A stretch of DNA of 64,000 nt, taken from the NCBI RefSeq assembly GCF_946902045.1, contig NZ_OX336253.1, positions 1,674,001-1,738,000 of the forward strand. The letters are read 5' to 3'. This DNA is from Neisseria sp. Marseille-Q5346. Lineage in GTDB: Bacteria; Pseudomonadota; Gammaproteobacteria; Burkholderiales; Neisseriaceae. The notes beneath the pieces are model-generated. The model saw nothing but the letters and a program-made list of their open reading frames with translations, did no database searches and had not been told where the DNA came from. A program made the position numbers and the translations under genes. This document shows, one piece after another, positions 32,155-42,277 of the stretch (positions within the stretch are counted from its first letter, which is position 1; each line of letters starts with the position of its first letter).

Positions 32155-33432
32155 CTAGTTACTCACTTTTTCGCCATTCCACGGTGCCACTTTAAACAGC
32201 AACAACATGCCCGGTATGCCCAAAGCGAAACACAGCCAGTAGAAATTGAAGTAACCCATCGCTTCAATCAGATAGCCTGCCGAAGCATTGATAAATGTAC
32301 GGGGAACGGCTGACAGGCTGGTAAAGAGGGCCAATTGTGTGGCCGTGAAAGCAGGATTGGTTTCACGGGCCATATAGGCGACAAATGCCGCCGTACCCAA
32401 GCCTACGCCTGCTGCTTCTGCCCCAATCACGGCGGCAAGCATCATTTGTTCCGTCAGGGTAATGGTTTCAAACTTGCCAAAATTTGCCAACCAGGCAAAG
32501 CCTAGAATCGTTACCCATTGGGCTACGCCGAAAACCCACAAAGCCCTGTTGATACCGAGCTTTATCATCCAAATACCGCCTACAATACCGGCAATGACAG
32601 CAGGCCATAAGCCGGCATTTTTGGCAATGAGGCCGATGTCGGTTTTGCTGAAGCCCATGTCCAGATAAAAAGGTGTAGCCAAAGAAGTGGCCATGCTGTC
32701 GCCCAGTTTGTAGAGAAAGATAAACAGCAATACCAATATGGCCTGTTTGATTCCTTTGCGGGAGAAGAACTCACTGAAAGGGTCAGAGACTGTTTGGGCA
32801 AATGTACGCGACACAGATGGTGGAATGTCAGGCTCTTTAGCTAAAAACAAGGTCATCAGCAGACCGGGCAGCATAAATAGTGCAGTAATGATGAATACGT
32901 TGTGCCAAGGCATCAAGTCGGCCAGAATCAAGCTGAGCGAACCAGGTACCAAAGCGGCGATACGGTAGGCGTTGACGTGGATAGAGTTGCCCAAGCCTAA
33001 TTCTTCATCTGACAAAATTTCGCGGCGAAATGCATCCAATACAATATCTTGGCTTGCAGAAAAAAAGGCGACCACCAACGATAAGCCCATAATTACATAT
33101 AAATGCTGAGCAGGATTTAGGAAGGCGTAAATGAGCAAGGTCAGCAGCAAACCAATTTGCGTAACCAGCATCCAACCGCGTCGCCGTCCTAAAAAAGGTA
33201 ATCTGACCAAATCAATGACGGGAGACCAGATAAATTTCCAAGTGAAAGGCAGCCCGATAAGTGCCATCAAGCCGATGGTTTTCAAATCAACATGTTCGCT
33301 GCGCAACCATGCCGGAATCAGGTTGATCAGAAAATAAAGCGGCAACCCCGAAGTGAAGCCTGTAAAGATACAAATCAGCATTTTGCGCGAAAAAATCTTG
33401 CGCCAAGTGCTGGGTTGGGGTGCGGTTGTCAT
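32155..33432 (-). CDS. ampG: AmpG-type muropeptide permease (MFS)
   Basis: 425 residues with about 12 membrane segments. It imports GlcNAc-anhydroMurNAc peptides for cell-wall recycling. AmpG features include FTSGLPLYFLINLIPAWL near the N-terminus, the loop motif LGRRRGWM and the FSASQDIVLDAFRRE segment in helix 4. In pathogenic Neisseria AmpG activity limits release of cytotoxic peptidoglycan fragments. Confidence 0.9.
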   Translation of the reverse strand: MTTAPQPSTWRKIFSRKMLICIFTGFTSGLPLYFLINLIPAWLRSEHVDLKTIGLMALIGLPFTWKFIWSPVIDLVRLPFLGRRRGWMLVTQIGLLLTLLIYAFLNPAQHLYVIMGLSLVVAFFSASQDIVLDAFRREILSDEELGLGNSIHVNAYRIAALVPGSLSLILADLMPWHNVFIITALFMLPGLLMTLFLAKEPDIPPSVSRTFAQTVSDPFSEFFSRKGIKQAILVLLFIFLYKLGDSMATSLATPFYLDMGFSKTDIGLIAKNAGLWPAVIAGIVGGIWMIKLGINRALWVFGVAQWVTILGFAWLANFGKFETITLTEQMMLAAVIGAEAAGVGLGTAAFVAYMARETNPAFTATQLALFTSLSAVPRTFINASAGYLIEAMGYFNFYWLCFALGIPGMLLLFKVAPWNGEKVSN

Positions 33433-33518
33433 AGTGGAATCAATAAAAAAGAAAAGGGATATTGTAGCAAAGATGGGGAATATGGCGAATCAACTTCTGC
33501 TATCTTTATTGAATAATA

Positions 33519-33564
33519 AAAGGCCGTCTGAAACTGAATGGATAAAGTTTCAGACGGCCTTTTG
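33519..33564. terminator. DUS-pair, stem with 16-base centre
   Basis: AAAGGCCGTCTGAAAC and its complement flank a short centre upstream of ampG and downstream of pgi. It can end the pgi transcript. Confidence 0.8.
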
Positions 33565-33637
33565 TTGGAACAAGCCAATCAGGTTTTGAAATGTCCGTAA
33601 GACAGGCAGATATGCTTGTCTTACGGATATTTTATTT

Positions 33638-35278
33638 TCAGACGGCCTTCGATGCTGCGTTGCAGTTGCGGTAGAAGGCGATCAGACCGTTGGTGGAGCT
33701 GTCGTGTGCCGGTGTGCCGCGTTCGAGTTCGGGTTCGATGGTTTTGGCCAGTTCTTTACCGTATTCCACGCCCCATTGGTCGAAGGGGTTGATACGCCAA
33801 ATCACGCCCTGAACGAAGGTGCGATGTTCGTAGACGGCCATCAGCATGCCGAGGTTGAAAGGCGTCAGGCTGTCGATAAGCAGGCTGTTGCTCGGACGGT
33901 TGCCGGGGAATTCTTTTTGCGGTGCAAGGCGGTCGCGTTCATCTTGGGACAGGGTAGCTAATTCGACTTGTACTTCGTCTAAGGTCTTGCCTTTCATCAG
34001 TGCTTCGGCTTGGGCGAAGGCATTGGCAACGGTAAAGCGGTGTTGACGGTGGTTGCCGTAGATTGTGGTCATGGGGACGATGAAATCAACGGGAATCAGA
34101 CGCGTACCTTGGTGCAGAAGCTGGAAGTAGGCATGTTGGCAGTTGACGCCTTCATCACCAAAGACAATGCCGCCGGTGGTGCAGGAAACAGGTTGGCCGT
34201 CTGAAGTACGCTGTTTGCCGAGGCTTTCCATATCGAGTTGGTTGAGCCATGGGGTAAAGAGGCGCATGTTGTGGCTGTATGGGACAACGGTTTGGCCGTC
34301 TGAATGTTGGAAGTTGTTGTACCAAACGTTGATGAGCGCCATCAGGACGGGAATGTTGCGGCGGAATGGTGTTTCGAAGAAGTGGGTATCCATCGCGTGT
34401 GCGCCGGCAAGCATTTTGCGGAACGCTTTTTCGCCGACGGCAACCATCAGCGGCAGACCGATGGGCGACCAGACGGAATAGCGGCCACCGACCCAGTCGG
34501 ACATGGCGAAGACTTTGTCGGGGGAGATGCCGAAGTTTTGGGCGGCGGCCACATCGGCGGAAATGGCGCAGAAGTGGCGGTAGATACCGGAATCGGGCAA
34601 ACCTGCATCGCGGTACCAAGTACGCGCCGCATAGGCATTGAGCAGGGTTTCCGGTGTGCGGAACGATTTGCTGGCAATGCTGAATACGGTGGTTTCGGGA
34701 TTGAGGCCGAGAAGGGTTTGGGTCAGGTCGGCATCATCGGAGTTGCTGACAAAGTGGACGCGGATGTTTTGCCAATAGGGCTGCAGCGCTTGTGTGGCCA
34801 TACGCGGGCCTAAATCGGAGCCGCCGATACCGATGTGAACCAAGTCGGTAATCGGTTTGCCGGTAATGCCTGCATGGGTGCCGTCTAAAAGTTGGCGTGC
34901 GAACTCGAGTGCGCGGTTGAGTTCGTGATGAACATTGGGCACGATGTTTTCGCCGTCAACGTAAACAGGTTTGGCATTGGCCGGCAGGCGCAGAGCGGTG
35001 TGGAGGACGGCGCGGTGTTCGCTGGTGTTGATTTTTTCGCCGTTGATCATGGCCTGCATATATTGTGGCAAATCGGCTGCTTCGGCCAGTTTACACAATA
35101 AATCAAGGGTGTTTTCATCTAGACGGTTCTTACTGTAATCAAATAACAAACCGTGCAGAATTTCGTGCATATTATTGAAACGTTCGGCATCTGCGGCGAA
35201 GCGTTCGCGCAGGGTAACGTGTTGAGTAGCGGCATGATGGGCTTCCAAGGCCTGCCATGCGTCTGAGTATGCGGTCAT
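33638..35278 (-). CDS. pgi: glucose-6-phosphate isomerase
   Basis: 546 residues, interconverting glucose-6-P and fructose-6-P. The PGI signature GGRYSVWSPIGLP is visible, as is GIGGSDLGPRM at about 150. The gene ends inside a DUS: the last codons Lys-Ala-Val and the TGA stop are AAGGCCGTCTGA, as in lspA. It is divergent from the LacI-type regulator gene. Confidence 0.97.
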   Translation of the reverse strand: MTAYSDAWQALEAHHAATQHVTLRERFAADAERFNNMHEILHGLLFDYSKNRLDENTLDLLCKLAEAADLPQYMQAMINGEKINTSEHRAVLHTALRLPANAKPVYVDGENIVPNVHHELNRALEFARQLLDGTHAGITGKPITDLVHIGIGGSDLGPRMATQALQPYWQNIRVHFVSNSDDADLTQTLLGLNPETTVFSIASKSFRTPETLLNAYAARTWYRDAGLPDSGIYRHFCAISADVAAAQNFGISPDKVFAMSDWVGGRYSVWSPIGLPLMVAVGEKAFRKMLAGAHAMDTHFFETPFRRNIPVLMALINVWYNNFQHSDGQTVVPYSHNMRLFTPWLNQLDMESLGKQRTSDGQPVSCTTGGIVFGDEGVNCQHAYFQLLHQGTRLIPVDFIVPMTTIYGNHRQHRFTVANAFAQAEALMKGKTLDEVQVELATLSQDERDRLAPQKEFPGNRPSNSLLIDSLTPFNLGMLMAVYEHRTFVQGVIWRINPFDQWGVEYGKELAKTIEPELERGTPAHDSSTNGLIAFYRNCNAASKAV

Positions 35279-35433
35279 CTCGTTTCCTTAGTATGTAACG
35301 GTAAAATAAGCAGGATAGATAGGTATTTCCTGCTTTTTTGTAGTGGCTTGTAGTTTAACAAATTTGAACAGGTTTTGGGAGATGGCGGGGGTGGTTTTGT
35401 TTAAGGAATGTATGCAAAATGCAATAGAAACGG

Positions 35434-35447
35434 TTGATTATCATCAA
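35434..35447. promoter_or_regulatory. candidate LacI-type operator
   Basis: TTGAT, 4 bases, ATCAA: a dyad in the 257-base gap between the divergent pgi and LacI-type gene, 88 bases upstream of the regulator start. Placement suits autoregulation or control of both genes. I saw no second copy upstream of the transporter gene. Confidence 0.3.
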
Positions 35448-35535
35448 GTTTCTGTAAAAAAGGGGGTATGACACCGATGTCTGCTGTGTTATCCTATGTA
35501 ACATTATTGAAATCCTGTCGGGGCGGGTTCGTAAG

Positions 35536-36579
35536 ATGGCTACAATTTATGATGTCGCTGCTTATGCCGGAGTGTCTCCCAAGACGGTCAGCCGGGTGAT
35601 TAACGGCGATGCGCCGGTCAGTGATAAAACCCGTTCCAAAGTAGAAACAGCGATTGCTGCTTTGGGCTATATCCCGTCTTCTGCGGCGCGGATTATGCGG
35701 TCACACCGTTCCGGATTGGTCGGTCTGATTACCGGCGCCATTTCGCGGACAGGCGAGAATACGGGCGGACACGGCATACCGGATATGTTCTTGATTAAGG
35801 GCATTCAGCAGCAGATTCGCACACAAGGCAAGATTTTGATGATTGCCGACATCGACAACAAGCCGGGTCAGCCCGGTCAGATGGAGCCACTGATCCGTAC
35901 CTTTATGGAACACCGTGCCGAGGGGATTTTGTATGTGGCCGGTTTCCATCAGGAAGTGTTGTTGCCGGAAGTGCCCAACCGCTGCCCGATGGTATTGGTT
36001 AACTGTTTTGATTTGGCAGGTACGCCGTCGGTTTTGCCGGACGATGAGGCAGGGCAGTATGGCTTGGTGCGCCGGATTATCCAGAGCGGACACAAACGGA
36101 TTGCTTATGTAACTTTGCAGCCGGGTGTAGAAGCAACGAGATTGAGATTGGCCGGATACCGCCGGGCTTTGGCGGATGCGGATATTGTCTTCGATCCTGA
36201 TTTGGTGCAAACTGGTTATCCTGACTTCAGCAATGACAGCGGGTCTTTGATTTCGGCTATTTTGAAGCTGCTGTCTTTGCCGCTTCCGCCGACGGTAATT
36301 TGCTGCGGCAACGATGAAATGGCCGTGCGCGTGTACGGGATTTTGAGGACGCGCGGCGTGCGGGTTCCCGAGCAAGTCTCCGTTGCCGGCTATGATAACC
36401 ACAGTGCGATTGCGGAAACGCTGTTTCCGCCGTTGACCAGCACCGAGCTGCCTTATCTGCGCATGGGCGAAATGGCGGCGGATTTGCTGTTTCAACATAT
36501 TGAACATCCGACCGGTTCGGTTCGGCCAGTCAAGGTCGTTGGGGAAACCATCTGGCGTCAGTCTGTGATTAATAAATAG
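35536..36579 (+). CDS. LacI-family transcriptional regulator
   Basis: 347 residues. The N-terminal HTH with hinge (MATIYDVAAYAGVSPKTVSR, then GYIPSSAARIMRS) is a textbook LacI domain; the rest is a periplasmic-binding-like sugar sensor. Adjacent to pgi and a sugar transporter, it probably represses sugar uptake; its closest functional match may be a gluconate/maltose-type regulator. Effector unknown. Confidence 0.9.
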   Translation: MATIYDVAAYAGVSPKTVSRVINGDAPVSDKTRSKVETAIAALGYIPSSAARIMRSHRSGLVGLITGAISRTGENTGGHGIPDMFLIKGIQQQIRTQGKILMIADIDNKPGQPGQMEPLIRTFMEHRAEGILYVAGFHQEVLLPEVPNRCPMVLVNCFDLAGTPSVLPDDEAGQYGLVRRIIQSGHKRIAYVTLQPGVEATRLRLAGYRRALADADIVFDPDLVQTGYPDFSNDSGSLISAILKLLSLPLPPTVICCGNDEMAVRVYGILRTRGVRVPEQVSVAGYDNHSAIAETLFPPLTSTELPYLRMGEMAADLLFQHIEHPTGSVRPVKVVGETIWRQSVINK

Positions 36580-36779
36580 TTTCAGACGGCCTGAAAATAA
36601 TAAGCTTTAAACAACACAAACACACATCAAAATAAGATTCATGTGAACGGTCAAAATAAAGGCCGTCTGAAAACGGAGTTGCCTTAGTAAAAAGGGCAGC
36701 CCAAATACAATAAAAGCGTCATACCGCTGAAATTGGAGTTTGTTGTTTCCATAGTTTATTACCCAGGAGTAGCCTTCCT

Positions 36780-38102
36780 ATGAAAATCTCCCCACAAGTG
36801 GCGATGACACTTCGCCAGATTATGCTGATGAACTTCGGTTTCTTCGGTATTCAATATAGCTTCGGGTTGCAGCAAACTGCGATTAATCCGATTTTCAGCT
36901 TTCTTCATGCCGACCCAAGCCAGTTGCCGATTTTGAATATGGCAGGTCCGATTACCGGTTTGCTGGTGCAGCCGATGATTGGTGCGATGAGTGACCGCAC
37001 TTGGGTGCCTGGATTGGGTCGCCGCCGTCCGTATTTCTTGATCGGCGCCATCGGTTGCAGCCTCTGCCTCTTTATTTATCCGCACGTTACCGCCTTGTGG
37101 GTGGCCGTATTGCTGCTGTGGCTCTTGGACATCAGCAACAACACGGCAATGGAACCTTTCCGTGCCTTTATTGCCGATACCGTTCCTGAACACCAGCAAT
37201 CCACCGGTTTCTTGATGCAGTCTGTATTTACTGGTTTGGGCATTACCCTGGCCAACGTTTCACTCTACATTTTCCAACAAATCGGCTGGTTGCAACAAAC
37301 TTCCGAAGCGGGCATTCCGTATTGGGTATTCGGTTCGTTTTATATTGGTGCGGTCTGCTCCATCGGTTCGGTTTTGGTTACCGTTTTATCAACGGCCGAA
37401 CGCGAGCCCAGCCCTGAAGAAATGGCGGCCATTAAAGCCCAGCCGAGCGGTCCGGCCCATGCCGTTAAAGATATTATCGTTGCTGTCCGCGAAATGCCGA
37501 CTGCCCTATGGCAACTGGCTTTGGTGTATCTCTTCCAATGGTACGCGCTCTTCATCTACTGGCAATATATTTCCCACAGTATCGTTCAATCCGTTTGGGA
37601 TTCGACTGTTGAAAATACCGAAGCATATAGTCAAGCGGTTGCATGGACCGGTTTGGTAAACGGTTTCTACAACGTTGTAACCTTTATCTCTGCTTTCGGC
37701 CTGATGTGGATGGCGCGCAAATACGCCGCCAAATATGTTCACGCCTTTGCCGTAACCCTTGCCGCGCTGGCCTTGCTCACCATTCCGCACATTGGCAACA
37801 AATACCTGATGTTTGCGCCGATGATTGGTTTCGGTGTCGGCTGGGCAAGTATGATGGGCGTGCCTTTTATGATTGTGGTCGGTTCTATTCCGAAAGAACG
37901 TTACGGCGTGTACATGGGTATTGTGAACATGATGATTGTGATTCCAATGTTGATTGAAACCGTATCTTTCGGCTGGGTGTACAGAACTTTCTTGGGTTCA
38001 AACCCTGCCAACGCGATGACTTTTGCCGGTGTTTCCCTGGCCATTGCCGCAGCGGTAACCTTAACCATTAAAACTACGGCCAAACCGGCTACTGCAGAAT
38101 AA
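36780..38102 (+). CDS. MFS sugar transporter (sucrose/maltose-symporter-like)
   Basis: 440 residues with about 12 membrane segments. The [20 protein letters not shown] motif and [11 protein letters not shown] loop match sugar:cation symporters related to plant SUT and neisserial maltose transporter MalY. Meningococcal homologues sit with galM, mapA and pgmB; here those genes are absent and the next gene is parC. Substrate is inferred to be a disaccharide. Confidence 0.82.
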   Translation: MKISPQVAMTLRQIMLMNFGFFGIQYSFGLQQTAINPIFSFLHADPSQLPILNMAGPITGLLVQPMIGAMSDRTWVPGLGRRRPYFLIGAIGCSLCLFIYPHVTALWVAVLLLWLLDISNNTAMEPFRAFIADTVPEHQQSTGFLMQSVFTGLGITLANVSLYIFQQIGWLQQTSEAGIPYWVFGSFYIGAVCSIGSVLVTVLSTAEREPSPEEMAAIKAQPSGPAHAVKDIIVAVREMPTALWQLALVYLFQWYALFIYWQYISHSIVQSVWDSTVENTEAYSQAVAWTGLVNGFYNVVTFISAFGLMWMARKYAAKYVHAFAVTLAALALLTIPHIGNKYLMFAPMIGFGVGWASMMGVPFMIVVGSIPKERYGVYMGIVNMMIVIPMLIETVSFGWVYRTFLGSNPANAMTFAGVSLAIAAAVTLTIKTTAKPATAE

Positions 38103-38137
38103 CGAAGTTTTGATTTAAAACCAAAATGAAAAGGTCT

Positions 38138-38177
38138 CAGGCCGTCTGAAACATGAAAGGGTTTCAGACGGCCTTTT
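38138..38177. terminator. DUS-pair terminator after the sugar transporter gene
   Basis: Inverted AG-DUS followed by seven T. It separates the transporter gene from parC. Confidence 0.85.
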
Positions 38178-38317
38178 TTGTCGAAACGGATTTCATTTGC
38201 TGCCCCGATTCGGTAAGCCTTATTGTCGCTGCGCTACCGTTCATCACTCAAATTGGCTATGACTACCGATTTTGCTTTACAATATCCGTCTTTAATTTAT
38301 TTCGTTTTACCATCCTG

Positions 38318-40621
38318 ATGACAGAACACATTTCCGCTCCAAGTCCATCTCCTGTCGGTGAAGACTACCTGCTGTTAGGTCAATACGCCGAACGCGCCTA
38401 TCTCGAATACGCCATGAGCGTGGTCAAAGGCCGCGCGCTGCCTGAAGTTTCAGACGGCCAGAAGCCCGTGCAGCGGCGCATTTTGTTTGCCATGCGTGAT
38501 ATGGGTTTGACGGCGGGCGCGAAGCCGGTGAAATCGGCACGCGTGGTCGGCGAAATTTTGGGTAAATACCACCCGCACGGCGACAGTTCTGCCTATGAAG
38601 CGATGGTCCGCATGGCGCAGGATTTTACCTTGCGCTATCCCTTAATCGACGGCATCGGCAACTTCGGCTCACGCGACGGCGACGGGGCGGCGGCGATGCG
38701 TTACACTGAAGCGCGGTTGACGCCGATTGCGGAATTGCTGTTGTCCGAAATCAATCAGGGGACGGTGGATTTCGTTCCTAACTACGACGGCGCGTTTGAC
38801 GAACCGCTGCACCTGCCCGCCCGCCTGCCTATGGTATTGCTCAACGGCGCGTCAGGCATTGCAGTGGGCATGGCGACCGAAATCCCATCGCACAATTTGA
38901 ACGAAGTTACGCAGGCGGCGATTGCGTTGTTGAAAAAGCCGACGCTGGAAACCGCCGACCTGATGCAATACATCCCTGCGCCCGATTTTGCCGGCGGCGG
39001 CCAAATTATCACGCCAGCGGACGAATTGCGCCGGATTTACGAAACCGGCAAAGGCAGCGTGCGCGTGCGTGCGCGTTATGAAATCGAGAAATTGGCGCGC
39101 GGACAGTGGCGCGTGATTGTGACCGAGTTGCCGCCGAACGCCAACTCAGCCAAAATCCTTGCTGAAATCGAAGAGCAAACCAACCCGAAACCGAAAGCGG
39201 GCAAAAAGCAGCTCAACCAAGACCAGCTTAATACCAAAAAGCTGATGCTGGATTTAATCGATCGTGTGCGCGACGAGTCCGATGGCGAACATCCCGTTCG
39301 CCTTGTGTTCGAGCCGAAATCCAGCCGCATCGATACCGATACATTCATCAACACGCTGATGGCGCAGACTTCGCTGGAAGGCAATGTCTCCATGAACTTG
39401 GTGATGATGGGTTTGGACAACCGTCCCGCGCAGAAAAACCTGAAAACGATTTTGCAGGAATGGCTAGATTTCCGCATCGTAACCGTAACACGCCGTCTGA
39501 AATTCCGTTTGAACCAAGTGGAAAAACGGCTGCACATCCTTGAAGGCCGTCTGAAAGTCTTTCTGCACATTGACGAAGTGATTAAAGTCATCCGCGAATC
39601 AGACGACCCGAAAGCCGACCTGATGGCGGCGTTCGGATTGACCGAAATCCAAGCCGAAGACATTTTGGAAATCCGCCTGCGCCAGTTGGCGCGTTTGGAA
39701 GGTTTCAAACTCGAAAAAGAATTGAACGAATTGCGCGAGGAACAAGGCCGTCTGAATATCCTTTTGGGCGACGAAAACGAAAAACGCAAGCTGATTATCA
39801 AAGAGATGCAGGCGGACATGAAGCAGTTTGGCGACGCGCGCCGCTCGCTGGTGGAAGAAGCCGGACGTGCCGTGTTGACGCAAACCACCGCCGATGAGCC
39901 GATCACGCTGATTCTGTCGGAAAAAGGCTGGATACGCAGCCGTGCCGGGCACAACCTCGATTTGAGCCAAACCGCGTTCAAAGAAGGCGACCGCCTTAAA
40001 CAAACCCTTGAAGGCCGCACTGTTTTACCCGTTGTCATCTTGGATTCATTGGGCAGAACCTACACGCTCGATGCCGCCGAAATTCCCGGCGGACGCGGCG
40101 ACGGCGTGCCGGTTTCATCGTTAATCGAGTTGCAAAACGGCGCGAAACCTGTCGCCATGCTCACCGGTCAGCCCGAACAGCATTACTTGCTTTCAGGCAG
40201 TGGCGGCTACGGCTTTATCACCAAGTTGACCGATATGGTCGGACGCGTGAAAGCGGGTAAAGTAGTTATGACTGTGGACAGCAGCGAAACCGTCTTGTCG
40301 CCCGTTGCCGTCTATGCTTCTTCACTGATCAATCCTGACTGCAAAGTCGTACTGGCCAGCAGCGACCACCGTCTCTTGGCGTTTTCCATTGGAGAGCTCA
40401 AAGTCATGCCTAAAGGCCGCGGTTTGCAGCTGATGTCGTTGGCCGACGGCGCATCTTTGGAACACATTATGGTGACGACCTCTCCTGAGTTTACCGTTGT
40501 ATCAGTCGGCCGACGCGGCGCAGAACATCAGGAAAAACTGCGTATTGCCGATATCGACGGCAAACGCGGTAAAAAAGGCAAGGTATTGGAAATATCAGGC
40601 CGTCTGAAAAGTTTGTCCTGA
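38318..40621 (+). CDS. parC: DNA topoisomerase IV subunit A
   Basis: 767 residues. The quinolone-resistance region is visible ([20 protein letters not shown]), with Ser and Glu at the usual positions; nothing there suggests a resistance substitution. The catalytic Tyr is in the MRYTEARL motif. The C-terminal beta-pinwheel follows about residue 480. I chose ATG 38318; the longer frame starts within a DUS pair. Three DUS copies are read as GRLKVF, GRLNIL and GRLKSLS. Confidence 0.96.
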   Translation: MTEHISAPSPSPVGEDYLLLGQYAERAYLEYAMSVVKGRALPEVSDGQKPVQRRILFAMRDMGLTAGAKPVKSARVVGEILGKYHPHGDSSAYEAMVRMAQDFTLRYPLIDGIGNFGSRDGDGAAAMRYTEARLTPIAELLLSEINQGTVDFVPNYDGAFDEPLHLPARLPMVLLNGASGIAVGMATEIPSHNLNEVTQAAIALLKKPTLETADLMQYIPAPDFAGGGQIITPADELRRIYETGKGSVRVRARYEIEKLARGQWRVIVTELPPNANSAKILAEIEEQTNPKPKAGKKQLNQDQLNTKKLMLDLIDRVRDESDGEHPVRLVFEPKSSRIDTDTFINTLMAQTSLEGNVSMNLVMMGLDNRPAQKNLKTILQEWLDFRIVTVTRRLKFRLNQVEKRLHILEGRLKVFLHIDEVIKVIRESDDPKADLMAAFGLTEIQAEDILEIRLRQLARLEGFKLEKELNELREEQGRLNILLGDENEKRKLIIKEMQADMKQFGDARRSLVEEAGRAVLTQTTADEPITLILSEKGWIRSRAGHNLDLSQTAFKEGDRLKQTLEGRTVLPVVILDSLGRTYTLDAAEIPGGRGDGVPVSSLIELQNGAKPVAMLTGQPEQHYLLSGSGGYGFITKLTDMVGRVKAGKVVMTVDSSETVLSPVAVYASSLINPDCKVVLASSDHRLLAFSIGELKVMPKGRGLQLMSLADGASLEHIMVTTSPEFTVVSVGRRGAEHQEKLRIADIDGKRGKKGKVLEISGRLKSLS

Positions 40622-40690
40622 AACAAGAACAAATATATCTAAATAAATTAAATTTATACGACATTGCATGATAATAAAAAAGGTTCACTT

Positions 40691-42277
40691 ATGAATAGAG
40701 CCAATCTTCAAGAACTGGGTAATCTGAGGGAGCGGATTCCCGGTGTAATCAACATTGCCCGAATAGCCATCGTCTTACCGCTTTTGGTTTTGCACGCTTT
40801 CGGCAGCTACACAGGCGGCAACCTGATTGGCGTTTCGTTGCCGGACGTTGAGTTTTATATCTGGATAACGCTGTATTTCTTCCTGATTATGCTCTCCGTG
40901 CTCCGCCCGGGCTGGCAGTGGCAATCCTTGGATTTGCCCAATGCCAGCGCCGTGGTCGACATCACCATGATCATGGTTTTGGTGTATATCTCCGGCGGTA
41001 CGGCTTCCGGTTTCGGGATTTTGGTTTTGCCGTTTGTCGCCACGTCGTGTCTGCTCAGTTATGGCCATTACCCCATGCTGTATGCAGGTTATACGGCAAT
41101 GTTGTTTATTTTGAACCTGTTTTTAGACGGCAGTATGCGTTTCGATTCGTTTAATTGGGACGCAAAATCAGTGGCGAATTCTTTAATGCTGATCGGCGCC
41201 AGCTATCTAGTGGCAATGCTGACATCGTTTGCCGCCCGTTATTTGGAGCAGGCCACAGAGTCTGCCAGTCGCCATCAACTGGCCTACCGCCGTATCAGCG
41301 GCTTGAACCATTTGGTTTTGAACCGCGTACAGGAAGCGGTTGTGGTGATTGATGCGACCCAACGCGTGTGGCTGTTTAACAAACAGGCAAAAATCTATTT
41401 CCCCAGCCTGATTATCGATCAGCAGGAAATCGTGTTCGGCGAATTGGTGGCACGCTGGCAGCGTCAACCAGACAAACCTTTTGAAACCGATATCCATATT
41501 TTCCAACACGCCATGCACGTCCGAGCCGTTCCATTGATTCAGGAGCAGACCGAGCTGCTGATGCTGTACGTCCGCTCATTGCGTGAAGTGGCTGCGGAGG
41601 CCATGTCTACCAAGCTGACTTCGCTTGGACAGTTAACTGCCAACCTTGCCCACGAAATCCGCAACCCGATGTCCGCCATCCGTCATGCCAGCGATTTGTT
41701 GCAAGAAGGCGATGAGGCAGATCCGCTCAAGGCCAAGCTCTACAACATCATCGACAGCAATATCCAACGCATCGACAAGATGTTGGAAGACGTATCCCTG
41801 CTTAACAAACGAGACAACATCAGCCGCCAGCCGATTAATCTGATGAAATTCTGGTTGGAGTTCAAGCAGGAATTTACCTTGAACAATCCCGATGCCATCG
41901 GTTGTCTGCGTATGAATATGGACGGCAACAATCTGACCGTATTGGTTGACCCCATGCATTTGCAGCAAGTGATGTGGAACTTGTGCAACAACGCTTGGAG
42001 ACACAGCCGTCAGGACGAAAACGCCATTACCGTCCTTATCCGTTCAAGCGGCAGGATGCATATTTCCATCGTAGTAGCGGACAACGGCAAAGGCGTGCCG
42101 CCTGATGTACGAAATCATTTGTTCGAGCCGTTTTACACCACCGAAAAACAAGGCACCGGCTTGGGGCTTTACGTCGCACGCGAGTTGGCACACGCCAATA
42201 TGGGGCAGCTGCATTATCACCCTGAAATGAACGGGTTTGAATTGATTTTACCGAAGGAGCAAGCGCAGGATGAATAA
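40691..42277 (+). CDS. pilS: sensor histidine kinase PilS
   Basis: 528 residues. N-terminal membrane region with about six segments (to about 180), then a PAS-like linker (about 205-290), a dimerisation domain with phospho-accepting His321 in NLAHEIRNPMSA, and an ATPase domain with G boxes (DNGKG and GTGLGLYV). ATG 40691 has AAAAAAGG 7 bases upstream. It overlaps pilR by 8 bases. PilS kinases sense pilin in the membrane and feed PilR. Confidence 0.93.
   Translation: MNRANLQELGNLRERIPGVINIARIAIVLPLLVLHAFGSYTGGNLIGVSLPDVEFYIWITLYFFLIMLSVLRPGWQWQSLDLPNASAVVDITMIMVLVYISGGTASGFGILVLPFVATSCLLSYGHYPMLYAGYTAMLFILNLFLDGSMRFDSFNWDAKSVANSLMLIGASYLVAMLTSFAARYLEQATESASRHQLAYRRISGLNHLVLNRVQEAVVVIDATQRVWLFNKQAKIYFPSLIIDQQEIVFGELVARWQRQPDKPFETDIHIFQHAMHVRAVPLIQEQTELLMLYVRSLREVAAEAMSTKLTSLGQLTANLAHEIRNPMSAIRHASDLLQEGDEADPLKAKLYNIIDSNIQRIDKMLEDVSLLNKRDNISRQPINLMKFWLEFKQEFTLNNPDAIGCLRMNMDGNNLTVLVDPMHLQQVMWNLCNNAWRHSRQDENAITVLIRSSGRMHISIVVADNGKGVPPDVRNHLFEPFYTTEKQGTGLGLYVARELAHANMGQLHYHPEMNGFELILPKEQAQDE

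Noticed and set aside
38153..38317. Extended N-terminus for parC
   Set aside because: The extra start lies inside a DUS pair and the extension has no homology to ParC; ATG 38318 gives the normal N-terminus.
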